13,132 nucleotides of DNA from Prevotellaceae bacterium UBA1743 (GCA_002314945.1 DCHV01000087.1:738-13869), one strand, 5' to 3'; counted from the stretch's first letter, positions 6,329 to 13,081 are shown. The notes: generated by a model not told the origin, from the letters alone. Program-made: numbers and translations.

Positions 6329-6499
6329 ATGATGCGAAGCGATTGCGAACGGATTGCGAAGGCCAAGGAATCCGTCGGCAGGGGGCCCACCATTGCGATG
6401 CGTCTGATACCGAGAGAACACAGCAGTTTTATTGACATTCCAGAACCGTACTCAACGGGATACAAATGGTCTGAAGACTCTACATCTTTCAGGCTTTGA
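6329..6499 (+). CDS. Small 56-residue protein, unknown function
   Basis: The ORF begins with two ATG codons (6329 and 6332) and ends at TGA 6497-6499. The product starts MMRSDCERIAKAKESVGRG and ends in a polar stretch with tyrosines and tryptophan (EPYSTGYKWSEDSTSF). It has no signal peptide, membrane segment or recognised motif. Support comes from position: it fills the space between a strong promoter (start near 6313) and the next gene, whose ATG lies 11 bp after this stop. It is the first gene of a compact three-gene operon. Either ATG could be used. It is too short to be sure from composition alone. Confidence 0.5.
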   Translation: MMRSDCERIAKAKESVGRGPTIAMRLIPREHSSFIDIPEPYSTGYKWSEDSTSFRL

Positions 6500-6510
6500 G
6501 TTAAGAAGCG

Positions 6511-6981
6511 ATGAAGATTAATCCTATCGACATCATCAAGGATATGAGCGGCAAGGTATGCAGCCACAGTGACACTCACATTGCCCTGAACCACAGCTCG
6601 GGCAAGATGCACACGAGCAAGATGTGTCATCCCTACACGGGTGGGCCATCCACTGCCCAGCTGGCACAGCAGCAGAGTTTCAAGACCCGTGCCACCTATG
6701 CCTCTGCCTGGCTGAACGCCAACAAGCCTTCGACGGCCAATGGCGAAAACGGTACTGCGGCCTACCAGGAGGCTCAGGCACTGAAGAAGTCTCTCCAGCT
6801 GAGCAACGTGCGCCAGGTGGTATGCAAGTACATGAATGCTCAGGGCGTGGTGACTCTCCCCTCTGGAGCCAACGGAAACACCAATACGGGTGGCGGCAGC
6901 ACCTCGGGCGGTGGCAGCACCAGCGGAGGCGGCAGCACCAGCGGAGGTGGCAGCACCAGCGGAGGTGGATATGGTGATTAG
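6511..6981 (+). CDS. Conserved-looking protein with (GGGSTS)4 tail
   Basis: A 156-residue protein. Residues 1 to about 115 have a pattern I associate with an uncharacterised Bacteroidetes family: GKVCSHSDTH at 14-23, a CHPYTGGPSTAQ segment at about 39-50, then alanine/lysine-rich helices (FKTRATYASAWLNANKPS and EAQALKKSLQLSNVRQVV). Residues 127-150 are four exact GGGSTS hexamers, closed by GGGYGD. The tail is a flexible, unstructured linker-like end with no domain behind it. No signal peptide is seen. The paired histidine/cysteine positions near the N-terminus could bind metal, but this is only a guess. The DNA is clearly more GC-rich than the flanking non-coding sequence. It is the second gene of the operon, 19 bp before a membrane-protein gene. 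Confidence 0.75.
   Translation: MKINPIDIIKDMSGKVCSHSDTHIALNHSSGKMHTSKMCHPYTGGPSTAQLAQQQSFKTRATYASAWLNANKPSTANGENGTAAYQEAQALKKSLQLSNVRQVVCKYMNAQGVVTLPSGANGNTNTGGGSTSGGGSTSGGGSTSGGGSTSGGGYGD
6889..6969 (+). repeat. 18-bp in-frame tandem repeats encoding GGGSTS
   Basis: Four 18-bp units (6889-6960) and a half unit follow one another, with only synonymous differences at glycine and serine codons (GGC/GGT/GGA, TCG/AGC). Near-identity with phase kept is typical of repeats that expand and contract by slippage or recombination without breaking the frame. Confidence 0.85.
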
Positions 6982-7000
6982 TAGGGAGTGAGGAGCGCTT

Positions 7001-7222
7001 ATGAAAGTCTTCTACATCACCTTTGTGCTGAGCGTGCTGCTCATTGTGGGTGGCTTCCTGGTACCGCCTGTCGGGCAGATTGACGGGAGTGTGTTGACGG
7101 CCGTGGGATTGCTCCTGATGTTCGCTGCCATCGATAGGGTACCAGAGGCCGTGAAAGCAGGTCGTAGCATCAGGATCAGCAAAGGCGATTTCTCGGTGGA
7201 GGCTTCCGGCAGGAACCCATAA
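7001..7222 (+). CDS. Small membrane protein, 73 residues
   Basis: Two hydrophobic segments are visible: residues about 4-25 (FYITFVLSVLLIVGGFLVPP) and about 31-46 (VLTAVGLLLMFAAI), joined by a short VGQIDGS turn. A charged C-terminal tail (DRVPEAVKAGRSIRISKGDF) is probably cytoplasmic. No lipobox is present and the first segment is followed closely by a second, so this is a two-span inner-membrane hairpin rather than a secreted protein. The size and topology resemble small phage-type holins and unknown Bacteroidetes proteins found beside the GKVCSHSD family (recalled). It is the last gene of the operon; a terminator follows 21 bp later. Function is unknown. Confidence 0.72.
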   Translation: MKVFYITFVLSVLLIVGGFLVPPVGQIDGSVLTAVGLLLMFAAIDRVPEAVKAGRSIRISKGDFSVEASGRNP

Positions 7223-7243
7223 GATGCTGCTACCACACCTTTG

Positions 7244-7278
7244 GCCCACCCTTGGTAAAATCCCGGGGGTGGGCTTTT
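7244..7278 (+). terminator. Intrinsic terminator of the small-protein operon
   Basis: GCCCACCC at 7244-7251 pairs perfectly with GGGTGGGC at 7267-7274 across a 15-base loop, followed directly by TTTTCC. Confidence 0.85.
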
Positions 7279-7314
7279 CCTATCGGCCCGTAATCGCGAA
7301 AAGATGCCCGAGCG

Positions 7315-7346
7315 GTTGGCACATTGAAATCTTCTTCGTAACTTTG
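7315..7346 (+). promoter_or_regulatory. Promoter of the RhuM-family gene
   Basis: GTTG at 7315-7318, a 20-bp spacer and TAACTTTG at 7339-7346 match the Bacteroidetes promoter pattern. Expected start near 7352, about 17 nt before the first ATG. Confidence 0.65.
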
Positions 7347-7368
7347 TAGTCGGAATGGTGAAGATTGG

Positions 7369-8418
7369 ATGAAAAGCAAAGACGAATACATGGCAAAGAA
7401 ATTTGAAATACGGAATAGCACAGCGGAATTCCTTATCTTCATGGCAGAGGGTAAGGAGGATGGCATACAGGTGGTTTATAAAGATGAAACCATCTGGTGC
7501 ACTCAGAAAGCTATGGCGTTGCTTTTTGATATTGACAAGTCTGGTATCAGCCGCCACATAAAGAAGATTCATAGCGATGGTGAGTTGTCGCAGGAAACGA
7601 CTGTTGCAAAAATTGCAACCATCGTGAACCGTGGTATTAGAGGCGAGGTGGAAGATGACTTGGAGTACTATAACCTTGACATGATTATTGCCGTCGGCTA
7701 TCGGGTAAATTCCCGTCGTGCCACACAGTTCCGACAGTGGTGTACATTCGTCCTGCGCCAGTATGCCATCCGTGGCTATGTGATCGACCGCAAGCGCATG
7801 GAGAATGGTTCGTTCATCGGAGAGGACTACTTTGAGCATCTATTGGAAGAAATTCGACTGATACGTCTCTCGGAACGCAATTTCTACCAAAAGATAACAG
7901 ACCTCTATGCCACAGCCATCGACTACAACAAAGATGCCCCAACCACACGTGAGTTCTTCAAGAAGGTGCAGAACAAGATGCACTATGCTGTGCATGGACA
8001 TACTGCTGCCGAGTTAATTGTGGAGCGTGCAGATGCCGAAAAAGAGCACATGGGACTTACCACATGGGCAAAGGCACCTGAAGGCAGAATCGTAAAGTCG
8101 GACGTGAGTATCGCAAAGAACTACCTGAAACAGAATGAATTGCAGGCACTCGGTCGCCTCGTCAACGCCTATCTTGATGTAGCCAAGGATATGGCAGAGC
8201 GCCACATCCCGATGACAATGGAGGATTGGGCAAAACGTATCGACAAATTCCTTGATGCTACCGATCGTGAGATTCTGCAAGATGCAGGGCGCATCACAGC
8301 CGAATATGCCAAGGAGTATGCTGAGACGGAATTCGAGAAATACCGTGTGATACAGGATCGCCTTTTCTCGTCTGACTTTGACAAGCTCACAGGCGCAGAG
8401 TTTCCCATTGATGAATGA
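7369..8418 (+). CDS. rhuM: RhuM-family protein
   Basis: A 349-residue soluble protein matching the Virulence_RhuM family throughout: FEIRNSTAEFLIFMAEG at the start, a helix-turn-helix-like segment (WCTQKAMALLFDIDKSGISRHI), then YYNLDMIIAVGYRVNSRRATQFRQW, VLRQYAIRGYVIDRKR, ENGSFIGEDYFEHLLEEIR and IRLSERNFYQKITDLYATAIDYNKDAPTT. Further on it has KMHYAVHGHTAAELI and HIPMTMEDWAKRID. The family is named after a gene on Salmonella pathogenicity island 3, and its biochemical role is not settled; the segment with YRVN resembles Fic-associated and phage-antirepressor-like N-terminal regions. An in-frame ATG at 7390 (MAKKFEI) would fit many relatives equally well. The stop codon overlaps a strong AGGAGG site before the next frame. 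Confidence 0.9.
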   Translation: MKSKDEYMAKKFEIRNSTAEFLIFMAEGKEDGIQVVYKDETIWCTQKAMALLFDIDKSGISRHIKKIHSDGELSQETTVAKIATIVNRGIRGEVEDDLEYYNLDMIIAVGYRVNSRRATQFRQWCTFVLRQYAIRGYVIDRKRMENGSFIGEDYFEHLLEEIRLIRLSERNFYQKITDLYATAIDYNKDAPTTREFFKKVQNKMHYAVHGHTAAELIVERADAEKEHMGLTTWAKAPEGRIVKSDVSIAKNYLKQNELQALGRLVNAYLDVAKDMAERHIPMTMEDWAKRIDKFLDATDREILQDAGRITAEYAKEYAETEFEKYRVIQDRLFSSDFDKLTGAEFPIDE

Positions 8419-8423
8419 GGAGG
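8418..8423 (+). promoter_or_regulatory. Unusually strong Shine-Dalgarno site (AGGAGG)
   Basis: AGGAGG overlaps the RhuM stop codon and stands 7 bp before an ATG at 8431 that is in frame with the LRR lipoprotein. Such sites are rare in Bacteroidetes, so it may couple translation of the two genes or favour the longer start. Confidence 0.5.
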
Positions 8424-8493
8424 ATAACTAATGGCTGTCGGAGTGAACATCTGTCCAATATATGATGAATTGAAAACAAAAACAAACAAGAAT

Positions 8494-9636
8494 ATGAAGA
8501 ACATCTGTACTATCCTGTTTCTCGCACTATGTGCTGCTGTATTCGTTTCATGCGGTGATGAGGTGGAAGAAAACAACCCGAGGACTGACGAGGGTGACAA
8601 AACCACGGGTCTCGTAGTGACCGTATCGAAGGATGGTTCCATCACCAACGCTTCCCAGTTCTCTTTCGATGGAAATGATTTCTACATCGACTATGTGAAA
8701 TATTCTCTCGTGGATGGGCATCTGGAAGTGGCTGGATATGACAGGGATGGCATTACACCGACGGTGGATATTGTTTCCAAACTGCGGTATAAAGGCACTG
8801 AATACGAAGTGCTTGCTATTGGCCAGAATGTGTTCAACAGTTGCCGCTTCCTCACCTCTGTCACTATCCCTGCCTCTGTGACGAGCATAGGGTATCACGC
8901 TTTCAATGAATGCACGGGACTTACCTCTGTGAATATCCCTGGTTCGGTGGCGAGTATAGGTCATAGTGCTTTCTATGGTTGCACGGGCCTCACCTCTGTC
9001 AATCTACGAGAGGGGGTGGAGCGTATAGAGAACTCTGCTTTCAATGCTTGTACCAAACTCAACTCTATCAACATCCCCGGTTCTGTGACAAAGATTGGAA
9101 TGATGGCATTCGGTGGCTGCACAGGCCTCACCTCTGCCACCATCCCAGGTTCGGTGAAGGGCATAGAAGAGGGTGCGTTCTTCGGCTGTTCCGGCCTCAC
9201 CTCTCTCACCATCCGAAAGGGCGTGGAGAGCATAGGAAGGACTGCTTTCTATGGCTGTATCGGCCTCACCTCTCTCTCTATCCCCGCTTCTGTGACGAGC
9301 ATAGGAGAAAGTGCTTTCTCTGGTTGCATAGGCCTCACTTCTCTTTCTCTCCCAGATTCGGTGACGAGCATAGAAGAAATGGCTTTCGGTGGTTGCAAGG
9401 GTCTCACCTCTATCACCATCCCAAGTTCGGTGACGAGCATAGGATCATGGGCGTTCTCGTATTGTGCCAACCTTTCGGTGGTGGAATGTCGGACGAAGGA
9501 GGTGCTGAATCCCGAATTTTATATCTTCTATGAATGCCCCATCCAGAATGCGACCCTCCGTGTACCGGCAGCATCCATCGAGGAATACAGGCAGGCACGT
9601 GAATGGAAGGACTTCGGCACAATCGAGGCTATATAA
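8494..9636 (+). CDS. BspA-like leucine-rich-repeat lipoprotein
   Basis: A 380-residue surface protein. Residues 1-20 are a lipoprotein signal: MKN, a hydrophobic core, then VFVSC with the lipidated cysteine at 20. The next residues GDEVEE are acidic, like the Bacteroidetes lipoprotein export signal for display on the outer surface. Residues about 40-118 form a lead-in domain with a degenerate repeat. Residues 119-325 are nine tandem 23-residue LRR_5 units of the form GLTSxxIPxSVTSIGxxAFxGC. The end (about 353-378, TLRVPAASIEEYRQAREWKDF) is the usual closing motif of BspA/Treponema-type LRR proteins. These proteins mostly bind host or matrix molecules. An in-frame ATG at 8431 with a strong AGGAGG site would add 21 polar residues before the signal peptide; 8494 is chosen because it gives a normal signal. 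No promoter of its own is evident, so it may be read from the rhuM transcript. Confidence 0.88.
   Translation: MKNICTILFLALCAAVFVSCGDEVEENNPRTDEGDKTTGLVVTVSKDGSITNASQFSFDGNDFYIDYVKYSLVDGHLEVAGYDRDGITPTVDIVSKLRYKGTEYEVLAIGQNVFNSCRFLTSVTIPASVTSIGYHAFNECTGLTSVNIPGSVASIGHSAFYGCTGLTSVNLREGVERIENSAFNACTKLNSINIPGSVTKIGMMAFGGCTGLTSATIPGSVKGIEEGAFFGCSGLTSLTIRKGVESIGRTAFYGCIGLTSLSIPASVTSIGESAFSGCIGLTSLSLPDSVTSIEEMAFGGCKGLTSITIPSSVTSIGSWAFSYCANLSVVECRTKEVLNPEFYIFYECPIQNATLRVPAASIEEYRQAREWKDFGTIEAI
8848..9468 (+). repeat. Nine 69-bp in-frame repeats (LRR_5 units)
   Basis: Each 69-bp unit encodes 23 residues. Units share DNA phrases such as GGCCTCACCTCTCTC and GTGACGAGCATAG, showing duplication at the DNA level. 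Units 3 and 6 deviate in the same way, with REGVERI and RKGVESI replacing the IP-x-SVTSI core. Confidence 0.88.
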
Positions 9637-9656
9637 TTGCTACGGAAGAAAAGGAT

Positions 9657-11207
9657 ATGAACAATCGTTGGAAGAAAATCATCCTGATGGCGGGTTGCCT
9701 GACAGGATTCCTCCTTGGGGCACAGACGGCCGAGGGAAAACAGAGATATGTGACGTACGAGGCGTATGGGGCAGTGGGCGATGGCGTGCATGACGACCAG
9801 GCGGCCATCGTGGCGGCACATGAGGCTGCCAACCGGCTTGGGCTACCCGTGAAGGCTGGCGACGGCAAGACGTACTTCATCGGAAAGGGGGCTCAGGTGG
9901 CGGTCATCAAGACTGATGTGGACTTTGGCACGGCACACTTCATCATCAACGATGTGGAGACGGAGAACCACCGGCAGAACATCTTCCGCGTGGAGTCGGA
10001 GCATGAACCCTATCCCCTGAAGGGCCTGCAGACCCTGAAGCGCGGACAGACAGACATCGGCATGAGCCTGCCCCAGGAGAGCATACTGGAGGTGACGAAC
10101 GACCACCGGAGGGTGTACATCCGCTATGGCCTGAATCAGAACAACGGTACGGCAGCTCACGAGGTGTTCGTGGCGGACAAGAAGGGTAGGGTACGCAAAT
10201 CGACTCCCATCATCTGGGATTATGAGGAGCTGACGGCTGTAACCGTCTATCCCATGGACCGCAGGACGCTGACCATCAAGGGAGGCACCTTCACCACCAT
10301 TGCCAACCAGGCACCCTCGACCTACGATTACCGAGCCAGGGGCATACAGATACGTCGTTCCAACGTGCGGGTGGAGGGCATGACGCACTATGTGGAGGGG
10401 GAACTGGATCATGGGGCGCCCTATGGCGGATTCCTCGGTGTGGATCATGCGGCCGACGTCACCGTGAGCCACTGTGTGTTTACCGCTCACAAGACCTACT
10501 CGACCATAGGCACGGCAGGAAAGCCCGTGAGCATGGGTTCGTACGATATCGGAGCCAATGCAGCCATCAACCTCAGGTATGTGCATTGCCGCCAGACGAC
10601 GGACATCGACGACAGCAGTTACTGGGGACTGTTCGGTTCCAACTTCTGCAAGGACCTGAAGATGGACCACTGTGTGTTCTCACGCTTTGATGCCCATCAG
10701 GGTGTGGCCAACGTGACGCTTACCGACTGCCGGTTTGGCTACATGGGAGTGTGCATGGTGGGATTCGGCACGGCCCGTATAGAGCGTTGCGAGGTGAGGT
10801 CGCACAGCCTGGTGTCGTTGCGCAATGACTATGGCAGTTCGTGGGATGGCGAGTTGATCATCCGCCATTGTACAGTACGGCCTATGTGGCCCTATGGAGA
10901 TCTGCCGCTGATCAATGGCGTGAATTCCGGCCTTCATGACTTCGGGTACCTCTGCAGCCTTCCCCACCGCATCGTGATAGACGGGCTGGAGATTGATGAC
11001 TCCCTGCCGTCACAGAAGGAGGAGTATGCAGGTCCCTGCCTCTTCGGCACTTTCGGACGGGATGCACATGCCACCGACCTCTTCCCCTTCACTATCGAGG
11101 GAGAGGCCTCACTCAAGGGGGTGACGGTGAAGAGCGGCAAGGAACTCTCTGTCAGCCGCAATCCCGACTTGTTCAAGGGAATGACCATCCGCACCTCTGC
11201 CCGCTGA
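9657..11207 (+). CDS. Secreted pectate-lyase-like right-handed beta-helix protein
   Basis: A 516-residue protein. Residues 1 to about 27 are a signal peptide: MNNRWKK, a hydrophobic core to LLGAQ, and probable cleavage near TAEG. A cysteine at 14 sits within the hydrophobic core and is a poor lipobox. Residues 38-50 (GAVGDGVHDDQAA) are the classic start of the Pectate_lyase_3/GH28-like beta-helix. Repeating strand-turn units follow, such as LTIKGGTFTTIA, VRVEGMTHYV, VTVSHCVFTAHK, LKMDHCVFSRFD, VTLTDCRFGY, ARIERCEVRSHS and LIIRHCTVRP. The fold is typical of polysaccharide lyases or hydrolases, but no family-specific catalytic set can be assigned, so the substrate is unknown. It starts 20 bp after the LRR lipoprotein stop and is probably co-transcribed. 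The DNA is markedly more GC-rich than the genes on either side. The frame is open further upstream (to 9603), but that would overlap the LRR gene and lose the signal peptide. Confidence 0.85.
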   Translation: MNNRWKKIILMAGCLTGFLLGAQTAEGKQRYVTYEAYGAVGDGVHDDQAAIVAAHEAANRLGLPVKAGDGKTYFIGKGAQVAVIKTDVDFGTAHFIINDVETENHRQNIFRVESEHEPYPLKGLQTLKRGQTDIGMSLPQESILEVTNDHRRVYIRYGLNQNNGTAAHEVFVADKKGRVRKSTPIIWDYEELTAVTVYPMDRRTLTIKGGTFTTIANQAPSTYDYRARGIQIRRSNVRVEGMTHYVEGELDHGAPYGGFLGVDHAADVTVSHCVFTAHKTYSTIGTAGKPVSMGSYDIGANAAINLRYVHCRQTTDIDDSSYWGLFGSNFCKDLKMDHCVFSRFDAHQGVANVTLTDCRFGYMGVCMVGFGTARIERCEVRSHSLVSLRNDYGSSWDGELIIRHCTVRPMWPYGDLPLINGVNSGLHDFGYLCSLPHRIVIDGLEIDDSLPSQKEEYAGPCLFGTFGRDAHATDLFPFTIEGEASLKGVTVKSGKELSVSRNPDLFKGMTIRTSAR

Positions 11208-11250
11208 GGGGCTGTGCTGATAATTCTGGCGTATAGGTCAAAAGAAAGAG

Positions 11251-11276
11251 TGTACCGGATTTGGTACATTTTATTT
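11251..11276 (+). terminator. Hairpin TGTACC/GGTACA with T-rich tail; terminator or operator
   Basis: TGTACC (11251-11256) and GGTACA (11263-11268) pair perfectly over a 6-base loop and are followed by TTTTATTT. This can end the beta-helix transcript. It also lies directly before the -33 box of the next operon, where a toxin-antitoxin repressor would bind, so both roles are possible. Confidence 0.55.
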
Positions 11277-11305
11277 GGGGGATTCAATAAAAAGCTCTAT
11301 CTTTG
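11274..11305 (+). promoter_or_regulatory. Promoter of the Phd-RelE-type operon
   Basis: TTTG at 11274-11277, a 20-bp spacer and TATCTTTG at 11298-11305 match the consensus perfectly. Expected start near 11310, only about 12 nt before the ATG at 11322. Confidence 0.8.
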
Positions 11306-11321
11306 CCGAAAAACAAAGATT

Positions 11322-11579
11322 ATGGCAGTGTTGAATTTCACATCAAGAGAATTTCGGGACCAACAGGCGCATGTATTCGATTTGGCAGACAAAGGTGAAA
11401 AGGTAATCATCAGAAGAAACAGAAAGCAGTCATATACTCTCGTTCCTATTGATGATAATGATTTGACTTTTACTCAAAATCTCGAAGAACGCATAGGTAT
11501 GGCACTCCAGGAGGTAAAACAGATGAGAGAGGGTAAAATCGAAGAACTTTCAATGGACGCACTTCTCGATGAGCTTTAG
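11322..11579 (+). CDS. Phd/YefM-family antitoxin
   Basis: An 85-residue protein with the Phd/YefM pattern. The N-terminal DNA-binding part (MAVLNFTSREFRDQQAHVFD, then LADKGEKVIIRRNRKQSYTLVPI) is followed by an acidic and helical C-terminal tail (LEERIGMALQEVKQMREGKIEE) that should wrap and inhibit the toxin. The frame is open upstream to 11214, but that region holds the promoter, so ATG 11322 is the start. The gene overlaps the toxin gene by 11 bp. It probably represses its own promoter, perhaps through the TGTACC inverted repeat at 11251-11268. Confidence 0.85.
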   Translation: MAVLNFTSREFRDQQAHVFDLADKGEKVIIRRNRKQSYTLVPIDDNDLTFTQNLEERIGMALQEVKQMREGKIEELSMDALLDEL

Positions 11580-11907
11580 AGTCATACCAACTCCAACCTT
11601 CGCGAAGAGCCTTAAAGCTTTGGCAAAGCGGCACAAGTCCATGAAGGCGGACATGGATGAGTTCAGAAAATCCCTTGAAGAGAACCCTCTGCAGGGGGTG
11701 GAACTGATACCTGGTGTTCGCAAAATCCGCATGATTATCAAGTCCAAGGGCGGTGGAAAGTCTGGTGGTGCCCGGGTAATCACATACAATGTTTTTGCTA
11801 CAGAGTATGATGGTGTTGTGTATCTTCTCGAAATCTATGACAAGTCTGAATACTCGACCGTCAGAGAAGAGGTGTTGAAAGAGATAGTCAAGGAATTGAA
11901 TCTTTGA
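11569..11907 (+). CDS. RelE/ParE-family toxin
   Basis: A 112-residue basic protein of the RelE/ParE superfamily. It has an N-terminal strand FRVIPTPTFAKSLKALAKRH, a helix-rich stretch to about 45, then GVRKIRMIIKSKGGGKSGGARVITY (50-73) with the lysines and arginines expected near the active site. It continues with VVYLLEIYDKSEYSTV (83-97) and a C-terminal helix. RelE members cut mRNA on the ribosome and ParE members poison gyrase; the sequence alone does not say which. The start overlaps the antitoxin gene by 11 bp. The gene is complete with no visible defect. A copy of the 26-bp repeat starts 12 bp past the stop. Confidence 0.85.
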   Translation: MSFRVIPTPTFAKSLKALAKRHKSMKADMDEFRKSLEENPLQGVELIPGVRKIRMIIKSKGGGKSGGARVITYNVFATEYDGVVYLLEIYDKSEYSTVREEVLKEIVKELNL

Positions 11908-11919
11908 ACCAGATTTTTT

Positions 11920-11945
11920 GTTAAAATGTTAAATGTTAAATTGGA
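11920..11945 (+). repeat. 26-bp repeat, copy 2 (GTTAAAT heptamers)
   Basis: Identical over 26 bases to 5933-5958. It lies between the convergent ends of the RelE-like toxin gene and the aldo/keto reductase gene, directly after a TTTTTT tract, so it may help stop transcription or be a dispersed genomic repeat. Confidence 0.85.
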
Positions 11946-11951
11946 AGGGAT

Positions 11952-12953
11952 TCATAACGACTGACTACTCAGAACCGCATCTATTGCGGTAAGCTCTTCT
12001 TCCGAAAATGTAAGATTGTCGAGCGTGCGAAGGTTGTCTTCCAACTGTGCCACGGATGAGGTGCCGATGATAACGCTTGTCATCCCCTCGTGCCGCAAAA
12101 GCCATGCAAGAGACATCTGGGCAAGCGACTGACCTCTTCGACGGGCAATCTCGTTCAGCAGGCGTGCTGCATCAATGCGCTCAGGAGTAACCTGAGATAC
12201 TTGCAGAAAGCCGGTTGACTTTGCTGCACGACTATTCTGGGGAATCCCTTTGAGATACTTGTCGGTCAGCAGCCCTTGAGCCAGGGGAGAGAATGCAATG
12301 AAACCACTACCTTCTTCCTTTGCTACCTGCATTGCGCTATGCATGGTATTGCCATGGTCGCTGTCGGTAATGGGCAGTAGCGGTTCGCGAACAAACATGC
12401 TGGCCCTGTACTGGCTCAACAGGCATGGTACATCGTGTGCCCTGAGGTATTCGTAGCATTTCAACTGCAGATCGCGAGGATACTTGGAGATGCCGGCATA
12501 GAGCGCCTTGCCACTCCTGACGATATCCACCAGGGCCTGCATGGTTTCCTCGATGGGAGTAACACCATCATAGCGGTGTGAATAGAATACATCCACATAG
12601 TCAAGCCCCATACGGTGAAGACTCTGGTTGCACGAGGCTATGAGATTCTTGCGGGACGATCCGTTGCCATAGACACCCGGCCACATCTCATGCCCCGCCT
12701 TGGTGCTGATGAATATCTCATCACGATGCGATCTGAGATTCTCACGGAGTATAAGGCCGAAGTTCTCCTCGGCACTTCCTGGCACCGGGCCATAGTTGTT
12801 GGCCAAATCAAAGTGGCATACGCCAGCATCGAATGCCTTCACGATCATGTCGGTAGCCACACCAAAGTCGTCCACCGAACCAAAGTTGTGCCACAAGCCA
12901 AGTGACAGCACAGGCAATTGTATGCCGCTATTTCCGCAATATCTGTATTCCAT
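11952..12953 (-). CDS. yghZ: Aldo/keto reductase, YghZ (AKR14) type
   Basis: A 333-residue cytoplasmic NADPH-dependent reductase. The opening MEYRYCGNSG, LSLGLWHNFG, HFDLANNYGPVPGSAEENFG, ISTKAG and DVFYSHRYD is nearly that of E. coli YghZ (Gpr), which reduces L-glyceraldehyde 3-phosphate and methylglyoxal. The AKR tetrad is intact: D49, Y54, K85 and H126. The later conserved stretches FSPLAQGLLTDKYLKGIP and RRGQSLAQMSLAWLL are also present. Its role is probably detoxification of reactive aldehydes. The length is normal. It is convergent with the toxin gene and has its own consensus promoter on the minus strand. It looks like a normal chromosomal gene, probably just outside the accessory cluster. 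Confidence 0.92.
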   Translation of the reverse strand: MEYRYCGNSGIQLPVLSLGLWHNFGSVDDFGVATDMIVKAFDAGVCHFDLANNYGPVPGSAEENFGLILRENLRSHRDEIFISTKAGHEMWPGVYGNGSSRKNLIASCNQSLHRMGLDYVDVFYSHRYDGVTPIEETMQALVDIVRSGKALYAGISKYPRDLQLKCYEYLRAHDVPCLLSQYRASMFVREPLLPITDSDHGNTMHSAMQVAKEEGSGFIAFSPLAQGLLTDKYLKGIPQNSRAAKSTGFLQVSQVTPERIDAARLLNEIARRRGQSLAQMSLAWLLRHEGMTSVIIGTSSVAQLEDNLRTLDNLTFSEEELTAIDAVLSSQSL

Positions 12954-12996
12954 CTGCCCTGATGTATTCTTGCCTATAAAATGTATTTACAGGATG

Positions 12997-13028
12997 CAAA
13001 GTTAGTCGAATATGTTTATTATTACAAA
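12997..13028 (-). promoter_or_regulatory. Promoter of the aldo/keto reductase gene
   Basis: On the minus strand, TTTG (complement of 13025-13028), a 20-bp spacer and TAACTTTG (complement of 12997-13004) match the consensus. The expected start is near 12990, about 37 nt before the ATG. Confidence 0.8.
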
Positions 13029-13081
13029 CATCTCTATTGGTTTTTGTAATCTTTTACTACTGAAGAAAAAACAGGATATTC

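Noticed and set aside
7298..7370. Complete tRNA gene
   Set aside because: Only the first ~22 bases resemble a tRNA; no anticodon loop, T-arm or acceptor 3' strand follows.
7012..7839. 275-residue minus-strand ORF
   Set aside because: It crosses the end of the membrane-protein gene, a terminator, a promoter and the start of rhuM on the opposite strand; it is a by-product of those sequences.
8848..9468. Regular 69-bp repeats considered as a CRISPR array
   Set aside because: The units are contiguous, in frame and encode LRR_5 repeats; there are no unique spacers.
9657..9698. Lipoprotein signal (LMAGC) in the beta-helix protein
   Set aside because: The cysteine falls within the hydrophobic core, which continues past it, and a better ordinary signal-peptidase site lies near residue 27.
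9843..10670. 275-residue minus-strand ORF inside the beta-helix gene
   Set aside because: The GC-rich coding strand leaves long open frames on the other strand; the plus-strand protein has a signal peptide and beta-helix motifs, the minus one has none.
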